Origin: VAZQ01 sp963763365
GTDB lineage: Bacteria > Pseudomonadota > Alphaproteobacteria > Rhizobiales > Xanthobacteraceae
Assembly (NCBI GenBank): GCA_963763365.1
Contig: CAVXOE010000018.1
Location: forward strand, 1-64,000
Direction of reading: 5' to 3'
DNA length: 64,000 nucleotides
In this document: in pieces, positions 56,157 to 63,628 of the stretch
Layout: the number at the start of each line of letters is the position of its first letter
How positions within the stretch are numbered: position 1 is the first letter of the stretch
Translations under genes and position numbers: made by a program
The notes under the pieces: model-generated
Told to the model about the DNA's origin: nothing
What the model saw: only the letters and a program-made list of their open reading frames with translations
The model's database searches: none

Positions 56157-57575
56157 TCGGCCGGCAGCTTGTGGATAGCTGAAGATTTTGGGTGCTGCGC
56201 TTCAGGCTGATGGTGAAACGAGGTCCGTGTGAACGGCCTCAAGCATCAGAAGGAGAAGCGCAGCATGGACCATTTTGCTGGATTGGACGTTTCGGTCAAG
56301 GAGACCAGCGTCTGCATTGTGGATGACACGGGCAAGATCGTTCGAGAAGTGAAGGTGGCGAGCGAGCCTGAGGCGCTGTTGGCGGTGCTGATGAACCCCG
56401 CCTACCGCTTCAAGCGAATTGGATTGGAGGCTGGACCGCTGTCGCAATGGCTCTTCAGTGCACTCGCCGAAGCAGGCTTGCCGGTGATCTGCGTTGAGAC
56501 GCGGCACATGCGGGCGGTATTGCAGGCCCAGATCAATAAGACGGACCGCAATGATGCTCGGGGTATCGCGCAGATGATGCGGGTGGGGCTTTACCGTCCG
56601 GTGCATGTGAAAACATTGCGCAGTCAGAAGCTGCGAATGCTGCTGACCCATCGCAAGCTGCTGCAGTCGAAGGCCATTGCCATCGACAACGACCTGCGCG
56701 GCACGTTGCGTAACTTTGGCCTCAAGGTCGGGGTGGTGGGGGCGGTCAAGTTCGAGGCGCGCATCAAGGGGCTTGTCGAGAACCTGCCCGATCTGGCCGT
56801 TCTGGTCGAACCATTGCTCGTCGTCCGACGGGTACTTCGTGATCAAATCGCCGTCCTGCACCGCCGCTTGCTGGCCATCGTGCGGGAAGATGAGGTCTGC
56901 CGGCGTTTGATGACGGTCCCCGGCGTCGGCCCTGTGGTGGCACTGACCTATCGCGCCACGGTTGACGTGCCCGCCCGCTTTCATAACTCCAAGGCGGTCG
57001 GGGTGTCATTTGGATTGACACCCTCCAAATACCAATCGGGAGAGATCAATCGCACTGGCGCGATATCAAAGTGCGGCGACGAGATGATGCGAGTGATGCT
57101 CTACGAAGCGGCTCAGATCATGCTGGTGCGTTCGACAAAATGGTCCTGGCTCAAGGCCTGGGCGATGCAGATCGCCAGGCGCCGCGGGATGAAGAAGGCG
57201 ATCGTAGCCCTGGCGCGTCGGCTGGCCGTGATCATGCACCGCATCTGGGTTGACGGCACCGAGTTCCGCTGGACCCGGGAGGTCGCAGCGGCATGACGAC
57301 CGTTCAGGATATAACCTAACAGGAGAACACGCGAGCTCCACCGAGCGGTGGAATGATGTCCCTCGCGGGACGATGGATGAGGTGAGTTCGTATCATCGCT
57401 TGGACCTGCTGTCGCTTGACGGCAAGGCCGCCGCAAAGATTGTTCCACCTCGTCTTCGAATCCCATGATGGAAGGGCCTTGGTGCCGATTCCGAAGAGAA
57501 GCGCGAGCCGCGAGCGACATCGACACTGGAGTGGTGGATAGGTCTGAAAGCGCTTGACCCTGATCGGCCGATTAG
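56148..57575 (+). mobile_element. IS110-family insertion sequence nested in the IS3 element
   Basis: The boundaries come from continuity of the IS3 element: its OrfA is cut after GCGCAAAG (56147) and it resumes at AAGCGATGATCGACC (57578). About 1,427 bp are inserted. As expected for the IS110 family, no clear terminal inverted repeats or target duplication are seen. An AAG shared at both junctions leaves about 3 bases of uncertainty. It carries one intact transposase gene. Confidence 0.82.
56265..57296 (+). CDS. IS110-family transposase, intact
   Basis: ATG 56265 follows an AGGAGAAGCGC ribosome binding site and gives 343 residues. The N-terminal DEDD (RuvC-like) domain is visible: FAGLDVSVKETSVCIVD, LEAGPLSQWL, and NKTDRNDARGIAQMMRVG. 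The C-terminal Transposase_20 domain has MTVPGVGPVVALTYRA and the catalytic-serine region VSFGLTPSKYQSGEINRTGA. The reading frame is complete, so the element could still be mobile. IS110 transposases use a bridge RNA from the flanking non-coding ends for target choice; these ends are 56148-56264 and 57297-57575. Confidence 0.93.
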   Translation: MDHFAGLDVSVKETSVCIVDDTGKIVREVKVASEPEALLAVLMNPAYRFKRIGLEAGPLSQWLFSALAEAGLPVICVETRHMRAVLQAQINKTDRNDARGIAQMMRVGLYRPVHVKTLRSQKLRMLLTHRKLLQSKAIAIDNDLRGTLRNFGLKVGVVGAVKFEARIKGLVENLPDLAVLVEPLLVVRRVLRDQIAVLHRRLLAIVREDEVCRRLMTVPGVGPVVALTYRATVDVPARFHNSKAVGVSFGLTPSKYQSGEINRTGAISKCGDEMMRVMLYEAAQIMLVRSTKWSWLKAWAMQIARRRGMKKAIVALARRLAVIMHRIWVDGTEFRWTREVAAA

Positions 57576-57582
57576 AGAAGCG

Positions 57583-58412
57583 ATGATCGACCGTGAGCAC
57601 GACCTGCCGATCACCAGGCAGGCGGCAGGTTCTCCGCATCAGCCGCGGCAGCGTCTACTACCTGCCGCGGCCGGTGCCGGACGTCGACCTCGCGATCATG
57701 CGTCGGCTCGACCGGCTGCATCTGGAGTTCCCCTTCGCCGGCTCGCGGATGTTGCGAGGCCTGTTGGCCGCCGAGGGGTGCAAGATCGGCCGTCGGCACG
57801 TGAAGACGCTGATGCGGCGGATGGGGATAGAGGCGCTCTATCGCCGTCCGCGCACCACCAAGCCGGAGCCCGGCCACAAGATCTACCCGTATCTGCTGCG
57901 CGGGATGGCGATCGAGCGGCCGAACCAGGTGTGGGCGATGGACATCACCTACATCCCGATGGCGCGCGGCTTCGTCTATCTGGCTGTCGTGCTCGACTGG
58001 TTCAGCCGCCGCGTGCTGTCGTGGCGGTTGTCGATCACGATGGAAGCGGCATTCTGCGTCGAGACGCTGGAGGATGCTCTTGGCTCGTCACGGCAAGCCG
58101 GACATCTTCAATACCGATCAAGGCTCGCAGTTCACGGGCCAGGCCTTCACCGGCGTGCTTATCGACAACGACATTGCGATCAGCATGGATGGCAAGGGAG
58201 CTTGGCGGGACAACGTCTTCGTCGAGCGGCTGTGGCGCAGCGTCAAATACGAGGAGGTGTATCTGCGGGCCTACGACAGCGTCAGCGAGGCCCGCGCTTC
58301 GATCGGCCGTTACCTGGACTTTTACAACGGCCGACGCCCACACTCGAGCCTTGACGGCACGACACCCGATCAAGCCTACTTCATCCCGCTGCCAATCCGC
58401 TTGGCAGCCTAA
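57583..58412 (+). CDS. IS3-family transposase OrfB (rve integrase), two frameshifts
   Basis: ATG 57583 begins MIDREHDLPITRQA. Extra bases near 57628 and 58081 break the frame. The segments SRGSVYYLPRPVPDVDLAIM, FAGSRMLRGLLAAEGCKIGR, QVWAMDITYIPMARGFVYLA (first catalytic Asp), KPDIFNTDQGSQFTGQAF (second Asp) and VERLWRSVKYEEVYLRAY (catalytic Glu) are all present. This is the DDE integrase of the IS3 element. Apart from the two slips it looks complete. Confidence 0.88.
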
Positions 58413-58472
58413 CCCCGGCAGACACTCCACTTATCGACGCGGAAAATCTGTTCAGACAACCGGGACCACCTC

Positions 58473-58477
58473 TGAGA
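58473..58477. repeat. Target-site duplication TGAGA, right copy
   Basis: Direct repeat of 55751-55755, immediately after the right end of the IS3 element. Keeping one copy and joining the flanks restores the DUF5343 reading frame. Confidence 0.85.
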
Positions 58478-58895
58478 TTTTTGAACTTCTCTTTGCTTAA
58501 GTCGTGCGCGTACTCATTGCGCTCATAGACGTCCTTGTACCCGTTGCGAATGGCCTCAGCCATCGCGAGGCCGCGGGTGTCAGGATTGCGGAATTGCGCA
58601 TATAATTTCGTCGGTACACCATCGCTACCGAGAAACCCTAATCGCTTCATCATAGGAATAATGGGCTTGGCGCTGCCGCTTGGGAATCCAAGTTTCGTGC
58701 CTAGGTAATCTTGCGTGAACCGCTCGGGCTGCTGTGCCTCGATAATCTTGTCAAAGATTTTTGTCACTAGCCCGCTGGCATTCATAAAGGGCGGCGCCAT
58801 TTCAAATTCTCCTGAACCGAATCACTTGCGCGCTACGACAGTATCATTCCGCCTATGTCAATCGAGACGAGGCATGAATTATCCCCCATAGGCTA

Positions 58896-59743
58896 TCTAG
58901 GCCATCAACTCATTAACTCGCATCCAAATTCTTGCTGAGGCAAGTTTGACGGATGCGAGGAAGTTTTCCGGGGTCTTGTCGTAGCGGGTTGCGACCGCAC
59001 GATAGTGCTTGAGTTTGTTGAAGAAGCGCTCGACCAGGTTGCGATAACGATAGAGGAATGGAGAGAACGCCGGCTTGCGGTGCCGGTTGGGCATGGGCTT
59101 GACGTTGGCCCAGGCGCCGCGCGCCGCAAGGCTTTGGCGCAAGGTATCGGAATCATAGGCGGCGTCAGCGAGCAGGATATCGTCCTGGCCAAGCGAGTGG
59201 AGCATGTCGGCAGCGGCGCGGCCGTCATGGGCCTGACCTTCGGTCAGTTTGAGCGCGATCGGCAGGCCGTTGGCGTCGACCAGGGCATGGATTTTGGTGG
59301 TTAGGCCGCCCCGCGAGCGACCCATGCAACGGGACCGGTCATCTTTTTTTGGGTGTTGGCGGCGTGCTGATGGACGCGGATGCTGGAACTGTCGATCATC
59401 TGGATGTCGCCATCGTAAGCCTTTGACACCGCATCCAGAAGCCGGTCCCAAACGCCCGCTTTCCGCCAGCGGTTGAAGCGGTTGACACACGTCGTGTGCG
59501 GCCCGTAGCGCTCTGGGATATCGGCCCACGGCGCACCCGTGCGCAGCCGCCAGAAAATGCCGTTGAGTACGCGGCGGTCGTCCACCCGCGGCACCCCGCG
59601 TGGCTTGTTCGGCAACAACGGCTGGATCACAGACCATTCGAAATCCGTCAGATCAAAGCGAGCCATCGAAACCTCCCTCGTTCAGGAGGTTGAATCAGAA
59701 TTTCCCAGATTCGAGAATCCCCTTTATGGGTTCATGACCTAGA
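58896..59743 (-). mobile_element. IS5-family (IS427-like) insertion sequence
   Basis: The terminal inverted repeats TCTAGGCCATCAACTCATTAA (58896-58916; key core TCTAGG..CAT..AAC) and its imperfect complement at 59723-59743 match at 17 of 21 positions. The element is 848 bp. It carries a two-frame transposase on the minus strand and lies 95 bp upstream of the DUF5343 gene start, so it may have replaced or altered that gene's promoter. Confidence 0.87.
58897..59666 (-). CDS. IS5-family transposase, two overlapping frames joined at an A7 slippery site
   Basis: The first frame starts at 59666 (ARFDLTDFEWSVIQPLLPNK, later GIFWRLRTGAPWADIPERYG) and ends at 59301. The second frame carries the DDE domain: RGGLTTKIHALVDANGLPIA, DILLADAAYDSDTLRQSLAA and the last part NLVERFFNKLKHYRAVATRY. 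They overlap at an AAAAAAAG run (59343-59350, minus strand), a typical programmed -1 slippage site for this group. The product would be about 255 residues. Confidence 0.9.
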
Positions 59744-59744
59744 G

Positions 59745-59847
59745 CTTAGGGTGGATCAGAGCCGTAGGCGCGTAACCCACCGGCTGCGCGGCTGCTACTA
59801 GCGAAGCTGATGGTGGGTTACGGCACTGCGCGCCTAACCCACCCTAC
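59745..59847. repeat. Palindromic intergenic repeat (TAGGGTGG...CCACCCTA family)
   Basis: Starts CTTAGGGTGGATCAGAGCCG and ends GCGCGCCTAACCCACCCTAC, with an inner inverted pair GCGTAACCCACCGGC and GGTGGGTTACGGC. It follows the IS5 element. Confidence 0.75.
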
Positions 59848-59876
59848 ATCGCGGCGGCCGTTCGCGCATGAAGCTC

Positions 59877-59957
59877 GTAGGGCGGGTTAGCGAAGGCGTA
59901 ACCCGCCGCCTTCGTGTCGGGCACAATGGCGGATTGCGCTTCGCTCATCCGCCCTAC
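59877..59957. repeat. Palindromic intergenic repeat (GTAGGGCGG...CCGCCCTAC family)
   Basis: Ends GTAGGGCGGGTTAGCGAAGG and GCGCTTCGCTCATCCGCCCTAC are inverted copies with an inner GGCGTAACCCGCCGCC. It lies 30 bp from the preceding repeat. Confidence 0.75.
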
Positions 59958-60118
59958 GGGCTCGGGCGGAATCGAGATGCAATCGGCCCAGGCGATCCGG
60001 CCAACCGCTCTCGGCGTGCCGCGGCCGGGCCCCAAATTATTCGATGAGAGTGTGAGGTTGCTCACACAGCTCGACCCCCCCGGTTTTGGCATCCTCTCTC
60101 CAGTGGTGGAGTAGTGCC

Positions 60119-60214
60119 ATGCCTATCGACCTTCGCTTCATCTTGATTTGGGCGGTTAGCCTCGCGATTTGCGGGACACTTATTCTCGGCGCCATTGCCG
60201 GCGTGACCGGATAG
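60119..60214 (+). CDS. Possible 31-residue single-span membrane peptide
   Basis: ATG 60119 follows AGTGGTGGAGTAGTGCC, a weak-to-fair ribosome binding site. The peptide MPIDLRFILIWAVSLAICG onward is hydrophobic throughout and ends GAIAGVTG before a TAG stop. Nothing similar is recognised. It lies 120 bases before another small membrane-type gene. Confidence 0.4.
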   Translation: MPIDLRFILIWAVSLAICGTLILGAIAGVTG

Positions 60215-60334
60215 AGATCGGATCACCCTCGCGGCGAACACGCGCAGGATCATGTTCGCCTTTGCCCGAGGGTACACTTGATCGAGGCTTGGCGCGAGTG
60301 ACCGACCTCTATCGCCTGAGAGGAGCGGACCGCT

Positions 60335-60610
60335 ATGACTTGGGTGAAGCGGATTGGGCTGGGAGCGGCCGGCATCATTTTGCTTGTTTTGTTCTTTCAA
60401 TTCATTGGTCGCAACTTCGGCGGAAATTTCGGATATGGGGAGCCCGTATCCGAATGGCCGTGCAATATCAGCGATACCGTAAGGGACAGCGGACCTCGTC
60501 CTCCTCATATCGGAGGTGGCCGCTACAACTGGATAACGCCACGCGATCCAGAATCGAAAAAGTGTGTTTGGTTCAATATTGTGACGAAGGAACAACGAGG
60601 GCCGCTCTGA
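60335..60610 (+). CDS. Hypothetical small secreted or membrane-anchored protein
   Basis: The 91-residue protein has one N-terminal hydrophobic segment (RIGLGAAGIILLVLFFQFIG) and a polar, glycine-rich domain with two cysteines (EWPCNISDTV and KKCVWFNIVTKEQRG). A GAGAGGAGCGGACCGCT ribosome binding site precedes the ATG. No family is recognised. GC is lower than in neighbours, which suggests recent acquisition. Confidence 0.55.
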   Translation: MTWVKRIGLGAAGIILLVLFFQFIGRNFGGNFGYGEPVSEWPCNISDTVRDSGPRPPHIGGGRYNWITPRDPESKKCVWFNIVTKEQRGPL

Positions 60611-60652
60611 AGCGAACCGCTAAGCATCCGCCTGCGGGCTACGAGCTCGGTG

Positions 60653-60794
60653 CTCACCCTCCCCTGGAGGGGGAGGGTCGCGAGCGAAGCGAGCGGGGTG
60701 GGGTGAGCCTTCGCCACGTCGCAAACAGATTCACCCCACCCCGCCGCCTCGCTACCGCTCGGCGACGACCCTCCCCCTCCAGGGGAGGGTGAAG
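60653..60794. repeat. Large palindromic intergenic repeat (CACCCTCCCCTGGAGG family)
   Basis: A near-perfect 140-bp palindrome: CACCCTCCCCTGGAGGGGGA at the left and CCCCTCCAGGGGAGGGTGAA at the right, with inner inverted GGGGTGGGGTGAG and TTCACCCCACCCC. It precedes tldD by about 65 bp. Confidence 0.85.
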
Positions 60795-60860
60795 CACGCG
60801 CGTGGCGGCGCGCGGCCGAACATCCTATGTTAGGGGCGAGCGCAATAACGGAACCCGCCC

Positions 60861-62283
60861 ATGACCTCGCCCACCGCCTCGCTTCTCGACCGTGCCGGCC
60901 TCGACCGCAACGACGTGCGGCGCCACCTCGCCCGCAGCCTGGAAGGCGCCGACGACGGCGAGCTTTATCTCGAATACGCCCAGTCCGAGATGCTGATGTT
61001 CGACAACGGCCGCCTCAAGCAGGCGACCTACAACACCGACCAGGGCTTCGGCCTGCGCGCCGTCAAGGACGAGGCGGTCGGCTATGCGCATTCCTCCGAT
61101 CTCTCGGAAGCAGCGCTGGCCCGCGCCGCCGACGCGGTGCGCGCCGTCAAGGGCGGCTATTCCGGCCGCTACGCCGACGCGCCGCCGCACACCAACGTGC
61201 GGCTCTACGGCGACGAGAACCCGCTCGGCGCGCCCTCGTTCGAGGCCAAGGTGCGGCTCCTGGAAACGATCGACGCCTATGTGCGGGCGAAGGACCCGCG
61301 GGTGCGGCAGGTCACGGTCTCGTTCGGCGCGACCTGGCAGGTGGTCGAAATCCTGCGCGCCGACGGCGAGACTTATCGCGATATTCGTCCGCTGGTGCGG
61401 GTGAACGTCTCGGTCGTGGTCGGCGACGGCGACCGGCAGGAATCCGGCAGCCATGGCACCGGCGGACGCGAGAGCTTCGATCGGTTCCTCGCCACCCACG
61501 CCTGGCACGACACCGCCGACATCGCGCTGCGCCAGGCGCTCACCAATCTCGCGGCGGTGCCGGCGCCGGCCGGCGAGATGGACGTGGTGCTCGGGCCCGG
61601 GCTGGCCCGGCGTCATGCTGCACGAGGCGGTCGGGCACGGGCTGGAAGGCGACTTCAACCGCAAGAAGACGTCGGCGTTCGCCGGCCTGATGGGCCAGCA
61701 GGTCGCTGCGAAAGGTGTGACGGTGGTGGACGACGGCACCATTGCGTCAAGGCGCGGCTCGCTCTCGATCGACGACGAGGGCACGCCGACGGGCCGCACC
61801 GTGCTGATCGAGGATGGTCGCCTGGTCGGATATATGCAGGACCGGCAGAACGCCCGCCTCATGGGCATGAAGCCGACCGGCAACGGCCGGCGGCAAAGTT
61901 ACGGCCACGTGCCGATGCCGCGCATGACCAACACCTACATGCTGGCCGGCGAGCGCGATCCGCAGGAGATCATCGCCTCGGTGAAGAACGGCATCTATGC
62001 GGTGAGCTTCGGCGGCGGGCAGGTCGACATCACCTCGGGCAAGTACGTGTTCCAGGTGACGGAGGCCTACAAGATCGACGGCGGCAAGCTTGGGAGCCCG
62101 CTCAAGGGCGCCATGCTGATCGGCAACGGCCCGACCGACCTCAACCGCATCAGCATGATCGGCAACGACCTCGAGCTCGATCCCGGCATCGGCACCTGCG
62201 GCAAGAACGGCCAGGGCGTGCCGGTCGGCGTCGGCCAGCCGACGCTGCGCATGGACGCCATCACGGTCGGCGGGACGGGGTAA
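60861..62283 (+). CDS. tldD: TldD-family metallopeptidase (PmbA/TldD), one frameshift
   Basis: The sequence matches TldD: N-terminal LYLEYAQSEMLMFDNGRLKQ near residue 34, NTDQGFGLRAVKDEAVGYAH near residue 57, and the zinc motif MLHEAVGHGLEGDF (HExxxH) near residue 255. An extra G near 61601 places the motif in another frame (GPG/WPGVMLHEAV). The rest, LIEDGRLVGYMQDRQNARLM and PRMTNTYMLAGERDPQEII, is unbroken to the stop. Corrected length is about 473 residues, normal for TldD. With PmbA it forms a protease that trims peptide substrates such as CcdA and microcin B17. A ccdAB pair follows immediately. Confidence 0.9.
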
Positions 62284-62399
62284 ACGCGCACGATTTCCCT
62301 GGATATCCCGGCGATCTGCTGACTGCGATCTGCTGACTGCGGTCTTGCCTGCCAGGTCTCTGCGCATTACCATTGCGCATAACCTGGGAGGCGCCCACC

Positions 62400-62651
62400 A
62401 TGATGAGCGAGCGCCCGGCCAAGAAGCGGGCCGTCAACCTGTTCGTCGATGCCGATCTGCTCGACGAAGCCCGCCGTCTGCGCATCAACATGTCCGAGAC
62501 GCTCGAGCGCCGCCTGCGCAGCATCGTGCGGGCGGAGCAGGGCAAGCGCTGGCTGGAGGAGAATCAGGACGCGATCGCATCGATCAATTCCTTCATCGAT
62601 CGCCATGGCCTGCTCGCCAACAAGCTGCGCTACCGGCCGGATACCAAATGA
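62400..62651 (+). CDS. ccdA: CcdA-family antitoxin
   Basis: The 83-residue protein has the CcdA pattern: AKKRAVNLFVDADLLDEARR (ribbon-helix-helix part), LRINMSETLERRLRSIV, and a C-terminal toxin-binding end with RWLEENQDAIASINSFIDRHG. A CTGGGAGGCGCCC ribosome binding site precedes ATG 62400. Its stop overlaps the ccdB start by three bases (ATGA), so the pair is coupled. CcdA represses the operon with CcdB and is degraded by Lon and, in known cases, by TldD/PmbA-type proteases, whose gene lies just upstream. Confidence 0.9.
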   Translation: MMSERPAKKRAVNLFVDADLLDEARRLRINMSETLERRLRSIVRAEQGKRWLEENQDAIASINSFIDRHGLLANKLRYRPDTK

Positions 62652-62962
62652 CCCGTCAGTTCGACGTGGTCGACAATCCCGATCCGCTCGAGACGGCGCA
62701 TCGTCCTTACCTGGTCGTCCTGCAATCCGATCTCGTCTCGGGCCTCACGTCGACGGTCGTGGCGCCGCTTGTGCCGCACGATCAGATGAAGGGCGCCAAC
62801 CGCCTCAATCCCATCCTTCAGGTGGAGGGCCGCGACTACTGGCTCGCCACCCACGAACTGTTTGCCGTCGATCAGCGGATTCTCCGCAACCGGGTTGCGA
62901 CGCTCGCCGATCATCGCGACACAATCATTGCGGCGCTCGATTTTGTCTTCATCGGTTTTTGA
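62648..62962 (+). CDS. ccdB: CcdB-family gyrase-poison toxin
   Basis: The 104-residue protein shows the CcdB fold: RQFDVVDNPDPLETAHRPYL at the N-terminus, LVVLQSDLVSGLTSTVVAPL, NRLNPILQVEGRDYWLATHE, and the C-terminal helix HRDTIIAALDFVFIGF. The last three residues include Ile-Gly-Phe; family toxins end Trp-Gly-Ile, where the Trp is needed for gyrase binding, so gyrase poisoning here is not certain. The unit is complete and in frame. Confidence 0.9.
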   Translation: MTRQFDVVDNPDPLETAHRPYLVVLQSDLVSGLTSTVVAPLVPHDQMKGANRLNPILQVEGRDYWLATHELFAVDQRILRNRVATLADHRDTIIAALDFVFIGF

Positions 62963-62970
62963 AACGGCGC

Positions 62971-63570
62971 CTACCTCACCACGCCGGCGAGGCAGCAGGC
63001 TTTGCGCGCCGGCCGCGTGATGTGGCTCTTGAGATAGCAGACCGCCGAGTGCCCGATATAGCCGGGCCGCACATACGTGAAGGCGCGGCAGTTCTCCTCC
63101 GCTTCGCAGGCCGCCTGGCAGTTCTTGCCGGTGGTGTCGGTCGCAATGTCGAAGTGCCGGAGATCGCCGCCAAAGCGATCGATGCCGAATTCGATCGGCC
63201 CGGGCTTCGGCTCGATCACGCCGGTTCCGCGCACGCCCGACACACAGCAGGACGCCTCGACGCGTGGCATGACGCGCGACTTGAGCCAGCATATGGCGTT
63301 GGTGCTCTCCGTCATCGGATAGGAGAACGCCCAGGCGAGGCAGCGCTGATCGCGCTCGCAGCGCGCGGCGCACTGGGCGGGATCGCCTGACCGGATGGCG
63401 ACGCTCGCATAGTCGCTGCCCGGCCGGTCGGTGCCGACCTGCGCGATCGCGGGCGCCGACAATCCGGCGAGCACCAGCATGACGAGCGCGATCCAGCGAG
63501 GACCGCCATGCCTGCCGGTCCTCGACCGCGTCCGCCCGGTCGCACTTGCCATAGCCATCATGCAATCCAT
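62971..63570 (-). CDS. Secreted protein with two PAN/Apple domains
   Basis: Met 63570 is used, though others lie close by. A hydrophobic export segment (WIALVMLVLAGLSAPAIAQ) is followed by two PAN-like domains. The first has CAARCERDQRCLAWAFSY and CWLKS..CCVSG, the second CQAACEAEENCRAFTYVRPG and CYLKS..CCLAG. Each has the six-cysteine pattern and aromatic core. PAN domains bind proteins or carbohydrates. The gene ends eight bases from the ccdB stop and is convergent with it. Confidence 0.8.
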   Translation of the reverse strand: MDCMMAMASATGRTRSRTGRHGGPRWIALVMLVLAGLSAPAIAQVGTDRPGSDYASVAIRSGDPAQCAARCERDQRCLAWAFSYPMTESTNAICWLKSRVMPRVEASCCVSGVRGTGVIEPKPGPIEFGIDRFGGDLRHFDIATDTTGKNCQAACEAEENCRAFTYVRPGYIGHSAVCYLKSHITRPARKACCLAGVVR

Positions 63571-63628
63571 GTTAGAGAGGCAATACGGCGAAACGCAATC
63601 CGCCGACAGTATCATCGCGGAATGGATC

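Larger units (their letters stand above)
55756..58472 (+). mobile_element. IS3-family insertion sequence, split by an IS110-family element
   Basis: The imperfect terminal inverted repeats are GGCCCCGGAAATCTGCACAG near the left end (from 55761) and the complement of CTGTTCAGACAACCGGGACC near the right end (58449-58468), 15 of 20 matching. A second, inner inverted pair CGATAAGTGGAGT..CTGCC (55783-55802 and 58417-58436) has one mismatch. The whole is 2,717 bp; minus the nested element it is about 1,290 bp, normal for IS3. It is flanked by the direct repeat TGAGA and lies inside the DUF5343 gene. It carries OrfA at 55842 and OrfB at 57583. Confidence 0.9.
55452..58800 (-). pseudogene. DUF5343-family protein gene interrupted by nested insertion sequences
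   Basis: The N-terminal half (58800 to 58473: SGLVTKIFDKIIEAQQPERF, GFPSGSAKPIIPMMKRLGFL, PDTRGLAMAEAIRNGYKDVY) and the C-terminal half (55750 to 55452: IVEMTGQTPTDNMVNAIVST, FWALKGYAKFD) are separated by an IS3-family element. Removing the element and one TGAGA copy leaves 627 bases, exactly 209 codons including the stop, with KNL joined to IVEM. The restored protein of 208 residues fits DUF5343. The N-terminal half looks like a winged-helix or HTH domain, the C-terminal half like a variable linker plus acidic tail. Its function is unknown. The stop overlaps the start of the HEPN gene. Confidence 0.75.

Noticed and set aside
55783..58436. IS3 ends at the inner inverted pair CGATAAGTGGAGT
   Set aside because: That pair is a better match than the outer one, but only ends at 55756 and 58472 give a direct repeat (TGAGA) and restore the interrupted gene exactly. 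The inner pair is probably a subterminal transposase binding site.
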